Assembly: GCA_035502095.1 (NCBI GenBank)
Contig: DATJUX010000024.1
Span: 1-64,000 of the forward strand
Length of the DNA stretch: 64,000 nucleotides
Direction of reading: 5' to 3'
Source of the DNA: JAKANT01 sp035502095
GTDB lineage: Bacteria > Pseudomonadota > Gammaproteobacteria > Burkholderiales > Burkholderiaceae_F
The notes below the pieces were generated by a model. That model saw nothing but the letters and a program-made list of their open reading frames with translations, was not told the origin of the DNA and searched no databases. Below, one piece after another: positions 57,923 through 64,000 of this stretch. How positions within the stretch are numbered: position 1 is the stretch's first letter; the number at the start of each line of letters is the position of its first letter. Both the position numbers and the translations under genes were made by a program.

Positions 57923-58417
57923 TCAGGGCGCGGCCGGCGGCTCGTCGCGCCCGGACAAGCGACCCGATGCCGAGTGCCTGCGGCCGGTCGCCGGAAAGAC
58001 GGTGCCCACCTTACCGAGACCGAACGCCGGCATGTTCACGTAGATGTTCTCGTACGTGCCGGCGGATGCGATGTAGGTTTCGTGCCAGATGCCGACCGAG
58101 CCGTCGGTGCCCGCGGCCCGGTTGAAGGCGCGCCACGCGGGGAGGTGCGTGGCCTCCTTGTCGCGCGCATAGGCGAGCAGCTGCTCCAGGGTGCGCCAGT
58201 ACTGGACCATGATCGTCGTGCGCCCGAACCAGGCCTCGGCATGCATGAAGCCGAGGTCTGGCCGTTGCGCGAGCTCCCTGATCATGCGCGGCATGGCCGT
58301 CGCCACGGGCAACCATTTGGCGATCTTGAGCGGCTTGTTGATGCGCATGCCGATCAGGAACAGGACAAACGTTCCGTCGAATGTCGCGGCGAGGCGATCG
58401 TTCCGGGTCACCGCCAT
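57923..58417 (-). CDS. DUF4188 (monooxygenase-like fold) protein
   Basis: Encodes 164 residues. Marks: DGTFVLFLIGMRINKPLKI, GFMHAEAWFGRTTIMVQYW, and WHETYIASAGTYENIYVNM followed by GLGKVG. These define DUF4188, a dimeric alpha-beta barrel related to small haem or antibiotic monooxygenases; the function is unknown. It converges on the di-haem gene with 13 bp between. No signal peptide. Confidence 0.8.
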   Translation of the reverse strand: MAVTRNDRLAATFDGTFVLFLIGMRINKPLKIAKWLPVATAMPRMIRELAQRPDLGFMHAEAWFGRTTIMVQYWRTLEQLLAYARDKEATHLPAWRAFNRAAGTDGSVGIWHETYIASAGTYENIYVNMPAFGLGKVGTVFPATGRRHSASGRLSGRDEPPAAP

Positions 58418-58538
58418 GTGGACCCCTCGGGCGTGGCAAATCCAGGCGGCACACTACGCCGGTCAGGGCAGACGCGGCGTTTGCTTCTTTGCGATCCGAC
58501 CTCCCTGCACCGGCTTTCGGCAAGGCAACGGCCGCGCC

Positions 58539-59486
58539 TCAAGCGTGAACGCGATTGCGCTCGCCCTTCAGCTTCGCGTCCATGACCAGCCTGCTCGCTC
58601 GGACGCGCAGTTCGCTCAGCCTCTGTCGGCCCACTCCGACGCCGACACCCACCGTCACCGTAAGGACGCTCGCGACGTTCGAGCGGGCGTGCTCGATGCG
58701 AAGCGCTTCGACTGCACTCCTGATGCGTTCAGCCGCGATGACTGCGGAAGATGAGTCGACCTCGGGCAGAACGACGACGAACTCTTCGCCGCCCTTGCGG
58801 AACGCGAGGTCCGCGCGCCGGCCGGCGCGCAGAAGTACCTGGGCGACCGAGCGCAGCGCCGTATCGCCCGCAGGGTCCCCGAAGAAATGGTTGTACTCGC
58901 CGAAGAAATCGATGTCGAGAAACACGACGCCGGCGGTCGCCCACGACGCAGCATCGATCGTGTTCTCTTCCAGTTCCATGAGCGCGCGCCGGTTGCGCAG
59001 ACCGGTCAGGGCGTCCGTCCTCGTCTGCTCGTGAAGCTCGCTGTTCTCGCGTGTCAGTTTTTCGACGTTCGCGGCGACTCTCCTCGCGTGCTCGAGCAAA
59101 CCGGGCATGGACAGGCCGTAAGCGACGACCCGGTTCCTGCCCAGGCGCTTGGCCGCATACATCGCCATGTCGCACTCGGCCAGGATTCTTTCGGCACTCT
59201 GCCCGCTTGCCTGCGTGACCCCGATCGACACGGTTACCGCAACGCTCTCGTTCGACCTGCCGAAGCGATCGCCCGCAATCGGCTGGCTTATCGCCGCCAG
59301 GCAATCTTCGAGCAAGCGTTGAGCGTGGGTCAGCGCGCACTCCGGCAGGAAAACACCGAATTCGTCGCTGCCGAAGCGCGCCACGGTGGTCGATGGCGGC
59401 AGGTTGCGCACCAGCCTTTGGCTGACGATCTGCAGCACGACGTCGCCGCTGAAGTGCCCCAGCGAGTCGTTGATCGAGGCCCGCAT
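58539..59486 (-). CDS. Tandem GGDEF protein, 5'-truncated (likely damaged)
   Basis: An open frame of 315 residues carries most of one GGDEF domain (SINDSLGHFSGD, then ARFGSDEFGVFL), a coiled linker, and a complete second one (DALTGLRNRRALMELEEN, VVFLDIDFFGEYNHFFGDP, FRKGGEEFVVVL). The first domain lacks its start, including the metal-binding LDxDxF strand, which lies broken in another frame just upstream. The second active site GGEEF looks intact and could make cyclic di-GMP if the protein is expressed, but the natural N-terminus is gone. The start given is the first ATG of the frame and may not be used. Confidence 0.65.
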   Translation of the reverse strand: MRASINDSLGHFSGDVVLQIVSQRLVRNLPPSTTVARFGSDEFGVFLPECALTHAQRLLEDCLAAISQPIAGDRFGRSNESVAVTVSIGVTQASGQSAERILAECDMAMYAAKRLGRNRVVAYGLSMPGLLEHARRVAANVEKLTRENSELHEQTRTDALTGLRNRRALMELEENTIDAASWATAGVVFLDIDFFGEYNHFFGDPAGDTALRSVAQVLLRAGRRADLAFRKGGEEFVVVLPEVDSSSAVIAAERIRSAVEALRIEHARSNVASVLTVTVGVGVGVGRQRLSELRVRASRLVMDAKLKGERNRVHA

Positions 59487-59592
59487 CGATCGCGGACGTC
59501 AAGACCTTTATGAAAGCCTCGCGGTTGGCAAGCCCGGTCAGGGGGTCCGGTTGCAAGGACACGTTGCGGTGCCTCGTGGCGTCATTTCACTT
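59487..59592 (-). pseudogene. Detached 5' part of the first GGDEF domain
   Basis: Reads DATRHRNVSLQPDPLTGLAN then REAFIKVLTSAIDA, the conserved opening of a GGDEF domain, in a frame different from the downstream part. About 20 residues and the frame are lost at the join near 59487. A TGA closes the frame upstream, so any sensor domain is also missing. Confidence 0.7.
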
Positions 59593-59846
59593 CGCACGCG
59601 AGACGCATGGATCGAGGCACCGCGAACCATGGCTGTGTCGGAGCATGGCATCGTAGCCAGCGGCGCTTCGACCGCAAGGCATGCGCTCCGCAAGGGACCA
59701 CCAATCATGTCCGGGCGCGTCAAACTTGGAGCGCCTGCCGCGCGTTCGCCGGATCCAATCCAGCGCTCCGCAGTGCGGGACGAGGCGGTCCGCGCCTTGG
59801 CGGGCTCAAGCGGCAGCGCGGGGCGGAGAAACCGGGTTGCCGCAAG
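59593..59846. other. Non-coding gap between the GGDEF remnant and the ROK gene
   Basis: No gene or domain remnant that I can recognise on either strand. No clear terminator for the leftward ROK transcript. Confidence 0.35.
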
Positions 59847-61073
59847 TCACGCCACCGCCGGCGACGCCTTGAGAAAGAGGTCGCGATCCGGCGCGAAATT
59901 CGCCTGCAGCGGAATCCATGCGCCCCCGAGCGCCTGCGCATCGGATCCGATCGTGCCGGCAAGCACCTCGGGTTGATGCACGCCCTGCCAGCTGTAGCGT
60001 CCCAATGCGGTGTTCAGGCTCTCGAGCAACTCGGCGAGCAGGTCGCGGCTGAAGGAGCCGTCGACGATGGCCGCATCGAGGTCGAGCAGGCAGGCGCCGC
60101 AGTTGATTGCGAGTGCGATCGCGTTCGCCGCGTCCGCGATCCAGCGTCGCGTGTGGGCGCGCCACGGCGCTTGCAGCGCGCGCTCGTCACCTGCCGCGCT
60201 GCCGTCGAGATCCGCGGCCACGAAGCGTCGCTCCAGCGTGAGGATCGAAGCGACGCTGAGCAGTTGATCGGGCTTGCCGTTGCGCACGACACCGAGCGGC
60301 AGCGACCCCACCGCGCCGGCATTGCCGTGCGGCCCGGCGCGAATCGTGCTGTCGATGACCAGTCCGCCGCCGATGAACGTGTCGACGAACAGGTACAGGA
60401 AGCTGCGCAGATGCCGCCCGCGGCCCGCCACCAGCTCCGCCACGCACGCGGCCGCGGTGTCCTTGAGACTTTGCACCGGCAACCCGGTCAGCCGCCCGAT
60501 CGCCTGGCCGACATCGGTGCGCTCCCACTGCTCCGACAGATTGCGCGGGAATCCGAGCAGCGCCTGCCAGCCGCCCAGCGACAGCGGAGCGGCCACGCCG
60601 ATGCCGGTCAGCCTCTCCTGGCCGGCGCTGCCGAGCTTGCGGCGGATGCTCTTCACGCGCTGGGCGATCTCGCCGTAGACGTGTTCGGGTTCCGGGAACT
60701 CGTATTCCGTGCTCCAACGCGCACGCACTGCGCCGGTGAAGTCGACCAGCAGCACGTCCATGCTGCGCCGGCCGATCTTGATGCCGATGGCATAGGCGCC
60801 TTCGGGCGACAGCGCGAGCGGAACCGAGGGCTGCCCGACCTTGCCGCGGACGAGTTCGCCCTTGGCGAGCAGCCCGTCGTCGAGCAGGCGCCGGCTGATC
60901 TGCGAAACGGTCTGCGGCGTGAGGTGCGTGAGCCGCGCGATCTCGGCCGCCGGCAACGCGCCGTGCAGCCGGATCGCCTGCAGGACTACCCGCTCGTTGT
61001 ACTGGCGCAGCCCGCCCTGGCTCGAACCGCGCGGGTGCAGCCGCGCACTCGCGCCAGCGCGTTCAGGTGCCAA
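59847..61073 (-). CDS. ROK-family transcriptional repressor of the sugar ABC operon
   Basis: Encodes 408 residues from a TTG with GGGAGG 5 nt upstream. An N-terminal winged helix (VVLQAIRLHGALPAAEIARL, then TPQTVSQISRRLLDDGLL) precedes a ROK sugar-binding fold (YAIGIKIGRRSMDVLLVDF, LTGIGVAAPLSLGGW, LFVDTFIGGGLVI). The zinc-binding Cys cluster typical of ROK kinases is missing, so it is a regulator rather than a kinase. It lies 39 bp after the ATPase gene as the last gene of the operon, suggesting autoregulation with the sugar as inducer. Confidence 0.9.
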   Translation of the reverse strand: MAPERAGASARLHPRGSSQGGLRQYNERVVLQAIRLHGALPAAEIARLTHLTPQTVSQISRRLLDDGLLAKGELVRGKVGQPSVPLALSPEGAYAIGIKIGRRSMDVLLVDFTGAVRARWSTEYEFPEPEHVYGEIAQRVKSIRRKLGSAGQERLTGIGVAAPLSLGGWQALLGFPRNLSEQWERTDVGQAIGRLTGLPVQSLKDTAAACVAELVAGRGRHLRSFLYLFVDTFIGGGLVIDSTIRAGPHGNAGAVGSLPLGVVRNGKPDQLLSVASILTLERRFVAADLDGSAAGDERALQAPWRAHTRRWIADAANAIALAINCGACLLDLDAAIVDGSFSRDLLAELLESLNTALGRYSWQGVHQPEVLAGTIGSDAQALGGAWIPLQANFAPDRDLFLKASPAVA

Positions 61074-61112
61074 CGCCGCCTCCCGCCACGCCTTGCAGCA
61101 CGCCGACGCGCA

Positions 61113-61904
61113 TCAATGGGCGAGGCACTCCGGCGGCAGCTTGTCCGGAGGCAACGCGCCAGTCATGACCGCCACGGTGTCGCTCATGCTGATCTTCTTC
61201 GGATTCAGGATCGCCGCGCGCTTGCCCAGGCGCGCCACGTGAATCCGGTCGGCGACCTCGAAGACGTGCGGCATGTTGTGGCTGATCAGGACCACCGGGA
61301 GGCCGCGTTCGCGCACGCGCCGGATGAGCTCCAGCACCATGTTGCCTTCCTTGACGCCGAGTGCCGCGGTCGGCTCGTCCATGATGACCACGTGCTGCGC
61401 GAACGCCGCCGCGCGCCCGACCGCGACGCACTGGCGCTGGCCGCCCGAGAGCGTCTCCACCGCCTGCGTCATCGAGCGGATGCCGACCTTCAGCTCCGCC
61501 ATGCGCGCAATGCTTTCTTCGAGCATCTTCTTCTTGTCGAGGGCGCCGAGGTACTTGCCGAGCGGCCCCGCGCGGCGCATCTCGCGCCCCAGGAACAGGT
61601 TCTCGGCGATGGTCATGGCGGGCGCGACGGCGAGATCCTGATAAACGGTCTCGATGCCCGCGCGGCGCGCGTCCATCGGATTCTTGAAGTGGATCTCCTT
61701 GCCGTCGAGCCAGATTTTTCCTTCGTTCGGAATCGATGCCCCCGACAGGCACTTGATCAGCGACGACTTGCCCGCGCCGTTGTCGCCGATCACCGCAAGG
61801 ATCTCGGCCGGGCGCAGCTCGAAGTCGGCGCCGTCCAGCGCGGTCACCTGGCCGAACCGCTTCACCAGGCCCTTGGCTTCCATTACAAGAGGAACTGTCG
61901 ACAT
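61113..61904 (-). CDS. Sugar ABC transporter ATPase (FrcA type)
   Basis: Encodes 263 residues: a single ABC domain, like Rhizobium FrcA, rather than the doubled RbsA form. Walker A GDNGAGKSS, signature LSGGQRQCVAVGRA, Walker B HVVIMDEPTAALG and the switch His in LISHNM are intact. It powers the FrcC-type permease 12 bp upstream. The sugar is probably a monosaccharide such as fructose, mannose or ribose. Confidence 0.92.
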   Translation of the reverse strand: MSTVPLVMEAKGLVKRFGQVTALDGADFELRPAEILAVIGDNGAGKSSLIKCLSGASIPNEGKIWLDGKEIHFKNPMDARRAGIETVYQDLAVAPAMTIAENLFLGREMRRAGPLGKYLGALDKKKMLEESIARMAELKVGIRSMTQAVETLSGGQRQCVAVGRAAAFAQHVVIMDEPTAALGVKEGNMVLELIRRVRERGLPVVLISHNMPHVFEVADRIHVARLGKRAAILNPKKISMSDTVAVMTGALPPDKLPPECLAH

Positions 61905-61916
61905 GACGGCTCCAGT

Positions 61917-62876
61917 TCAGCGCACGGACTTGCGCGAGAGTTGGTCGACGCTTACCGCGAGGATGACCAGGATGCCCGTGACGAGCACCTGGTAGACGGA
62001 CGAGACGCCCATCAGCGTCAGGCCGTTGCGCAGGACGCCGACCACCACGGCACCCGCAAGCGAACCGAGGATCACGCCGCGGCCGCCGAAGAGACTCGTG
62101 CCGCCGAGCACGACCGCGGTGATGGTGTCGAGATTCTCGGTCTGGCCGGCGTTCGGATCGCCGACGCCGGTGCGTGCCACAGCCAGGAGCGCCGCGATGC
62201 CGTAGAAGAGACCGGCGAGCACGTAGACCCCGAGCAGCACGCGCTCGGTGGGGATGCCGACCAGGCGCGTCGCTTCCGGATTGTTGCCGACGGCGTAAAC
62301 GTGGCGCCCGGCACCCGTCTCGCGCAGCCATAGCCAGACCAGCACGTACAGCACGATCATCAGCACCACGCCGTAGGACACGGCGCCGCCTCCAAGCTTG
62401 AACGTGTTGCCGAGCCAGACCATGGCGTCGGGAACCTCGGTCACGGTCTGCGCCTGCGAGTACAGCTGCGTGATCGCGAACGCGACGTTGAAGGTGCCCA
62501 GGGTGACGATGAACGGCGGCAGGCGGATCGTCGTGACGAGCCAGCCGTTGATGAAGCCGAACAGCACCGTGACGCCGATGCCGCACAACACTGCCAGCAC
62601 GGTCGGCATGCCCAGGTCGGCCGCGAACTTCGTCATGACGATGCTGCCGAGCGCCATCAGCATGCCGCACGACAGATCGATGCCGGCGGTGAGGATGATG
62701 AGCGTCTGCCCGATCGCCAGCACGCCGACGACCATGACCTGCTGCAGGATCAGCGACAGGTTCTCGGCGCTGAAGAAGCGATCCGTCGTCACCGCGAAGA
62801 ATATGCAGGCGATGACCAGTGCGATGAAAGGTCCGAGCTGGCTTATCGGTGGCAACTTGTCCTTGAGCTTTTCCAT
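61917..62876 (-). CDS. Sugar ABC transporter permease (FrcC/RbsC type)
   Basis: Encodes 319 residues with eight to ten membrane helices. The family signature GVGDPNAGQTENLDTITAVV and LGGTSLFGGRGVILGSLAGA is present. It comes 88 bp after the binding-protein gene, across a strong hairpin, and 12 bp before the ATPase gene. It forms a homodimeric channel for a monosaccharide. Confidence 0.93.
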   Translation of the reverse strand: MEKLKDKLPPISQLGPFIALVIACIFFAVTTDRFFSAENLSLILQQVMVVGVLAIGQTLIILTAGIDLSCGMLMALGSIVMTKFAADLGMPTVLAVLCGIGVTVLFGFINGWLVTTIRLPPFIVTLGTFNVAFAITQLYSQAQTVTEVPDAMVWLGNTFKLGGGAVSYGVVLMIVLYVLVWLWLRETGAGRHVYAVGNNPEATRLVGIPTERVLLGVYVLAGLFYGIAALLAVARTGVGDPNAGQTENLDTITAVVLGGTSLFGGRGVILGSLAGAVVVGVLRNGLTLMGVSSVYQVLVTGILVILAVSVDQLSRKSVR

Positions 62877-62910
62877 GGCGCTCCCGTGGTGGACGCGATG
62901 CGGCTGACCA

Positions 62911-62935
62911 AGACCGGGGCATTGCGCCCCGGTCT
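62911..62935 (-). promoter_or_regulatory. Intercistronic hairpin after the sugar-binding-protein gene
   Basis: A perfect 10-bp stem (AGACCGGGGC / GCCCCGGTCT) with a 5-nt loop. No T tract follows in the leftward direction. It lies between the binding-protein and permease genes, just like the malE-malF hairpin, and may stabilise the upstream mRNA end. Confidence 0.7.
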
Positions 62936-62964
62936 GCTCGAAGATCAGGTGCTGGCGGAGGACG

Positions 62965-63972
62965 TTACTTCTTGCCCCAGCACATCGAGAGGCCGGTCTT
63001 GACGTCCACGCTTTGCACGCCGGGGACGGGCTTGGCCGCGATCAGGGTCACGCCGGTATCGGTGTAGCCGCTGACCTTCTTGCCGGTCTTCGCATAGTCG
63101 ACGCCGGCGGCAACGCCCATCGACGCCATCTTCAGAGGGTACTGCTGCGACGTCGCGGCGATGACGCCCTTGCCGACGTTCTCCACGCCTTCGCACCCGC
63201 CGTCGACCGACACGATGATGACGTTCTTCTCCTTGCCCGCCTTCTTGAGCGCGTTGTAGGCGCCGGCCGCCGCGGGCTCGTTGATGGTGTAGACGAGGTT
63301 GACGTCCGGTGCCTTCTGCAGGCAGTTCTCCATCGCCGTCTGGCCCTTGGCGCGATCGCCGAAGCTGTCGGCGCTGCAGACCACTTCCGCCGGCTTGGCG
63401 AGTTCATTGTTCTTCGCGTCGTTGCTTGGCAGCCCGAACCCCTGCAGGAAGCCGTTGTGCCGCTGCGCACCGACCGGGTGGCCCGGGAACAGGTCGAGCG
63501 TGACGATCTTCGCCGGCTTGCCGGCCAGCGCCACCTTCGCGTACTCGCCGATCAGCACGCCGGCCTTGTAGTTGTCGGTGGCGAAGAGCGCATCGGTCGC
63601 ATCGGCCGGGTCGGTCGGGCTGTCGAGGGCGATCACCATCACGCCCTTTTCCTGCGCCTTCTTGATCGCCGGGATGATCGCCTTCGAGTCGCTCGGCGTG
63701 ATGAGGATCGTCTTGGCGCCCGCGGCAATCATGTTTTCCATCGCCGTGACCTGGCCGGCGTTGTCGCCGTCGGCCTTGCCGGCGCCGGACAGCAGCTTGG
63801 CGCCCTTGGCCTTGGCCTCGGCCGTCGCGCCCTCCTTCATCTTGACGAAGAAAGGGTTGGTCTCGGTCTTCGTGATCAGGCCGATCACGGGTTCGCCGGC
63901 GGCGAAAGCACTTCCGATACACAGAGTCAAAGCGGCGACAGCGGCGGCAGGCGCCGCCAGGTTGCGATGCAT
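62965..63972 (-). CDS. Sugar ABC transporter periplasmic binding protein (FrcB type)
   Basis: Encodes 335 residues with a Sec signal peptide (GSAFAAG) and a GAGGAGA site before the ATG. The mature protein is a type I ribose/fructose-binding fold: VIGLITKTETNPFFVKMKEG, ILITPSDSKAIIPAIKKAQE, VIALDSPTDPADATDALFAT and YTINEPAAAGAY. It closely follows the FrcB pattern. It is the first gene of the operon; its promoter lies at or beyond the right edge of the window. Confidence 0.93.
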   Translation of the reverse strand: MHRNLAAPAAAVAALTLCIGSAFAAGEPVIGLITKTETNPFFVKMKEGATAEAKAKGAKLLSGAGKADGDNAGQVTAMENMIAAGAKTILITPSDSKAIIPAIKKAQEKGVMVIALDSPTDPADATDALFATDNYKAGVLIGEYAKVALAGKPAKIVTLDLFPGHPVGAQRHNGFLQGFGLPSNDAKNNELAKPAEVVCSADSFGDRAKGQTAMENCLQKAPDVNLVYTINEPAAAGAYNALKKAGKEKNVIIVSVDGGCEGVENVGKGVIAATSQQYPLKMASMGVAAGVDYAKTGKKVSGYTDTGVTLIAAKPVPGVQSVDVKTGLSMCWGKK

Positions 63973-64000
63973 GGATGGTCTCCTCGTGGGGTGGTTTGCC

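Noticed and set aside
60274..60678. Plus-strand frame opposite the ROK gene
   Set aside because: Shadow of the ROK coding sequence with no ribosome-binding site or motif.

Overview
The window is GC-rich (roughly two thirds G+C), densely coded DNA that looks like a chromosome segment of a betaproteobacterium. The PhaM-type granule protein, the SelA/SelB/FdhE layout, the ECF sigma/Ser-Thr kinase pairs and the gene repertoire point that way; the exact lineage is inference. I saw no rRNA, tRNA, CRISPR array or insertion sequence.

Layout. (1) 0.1-24.5 kb is one alpha-glucan supercluster. A leftward operon runs malK-malE-malF-malG, then a secreted alpha-amylase, a lipoprotein alpha-amylase and a free-standing pullulanase-associated (PUD) carbohydrate-binding protein. 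A LamB-type porin gene faces it and ends at a textbook terminator. Divergent from malK, a rightward operon runs glgP-glgB-glgX-malQ, a SHOCT-domain secreted protein, pgm, glgC and glgA. Together these import maltodextrins, rearrange them, and build or degrade glycogen. The shared malK/glgP intergenic region carries a good leftward promoter whose -35 box lies inside an inverted repeat. (2) 24.5-30.6 kb is a leftward selenium/formate locus: selB, an RCC1-repeat lipoprotein, selA, a shortened fdhE, and then eroded remnants of the I, H and G subunits of a formate dehydrogenase-N/O. (3) 30.6-39.4 kb is mixed: a Roadblock/LC7-like protein, two DUF3108 proteins, phaM with a FIST-domain gene, an SDR, a periplasmic glutathione peroxidase, folE2, a broken secreted-protein gene and an asparaginase. 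(4) 39.6-44.8 kb is an RND efflux adaptor and pump with an overlapping lipoprotein hydrolase. (5) 45.4-56.2 kb holds two separate ECF sigma / membrane Ser-Thr kinase-TPR modules flanking a methyltransferase-like gene and a TRAP transporter. (6) 56.4-59.6 kb has a di-haem oxidoreductase, a DUF4188 protein and a damaged tandem-GGDEF gene. (7) 59.8-64 kb is a leftward FrcB-FrcC-FrcA type sugar ABC operon ending in a ROK repressor.

The most striking observation is the formate dehydrogenase graveyard. Recognisable pieces of FdnG/FdoG, FdoH and FdoI lie in the expected order within about 460 bp, and FdhE has lost its centre and metal-binding cysteines. The selenocysteine genes selA and selB beside them remain intact. 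Other points worth checking are the RCC1 lipoprotein inside the sel operon, the stand-alone PUD protein, two copies of a short palindrome whose right arm acts as the Shine-Dalgarno of the next gene, and hairpins placed just after both ABC binding-protein genes. I did not find a convincing wholly new system; the novel candidates are unusual combinations and relics.
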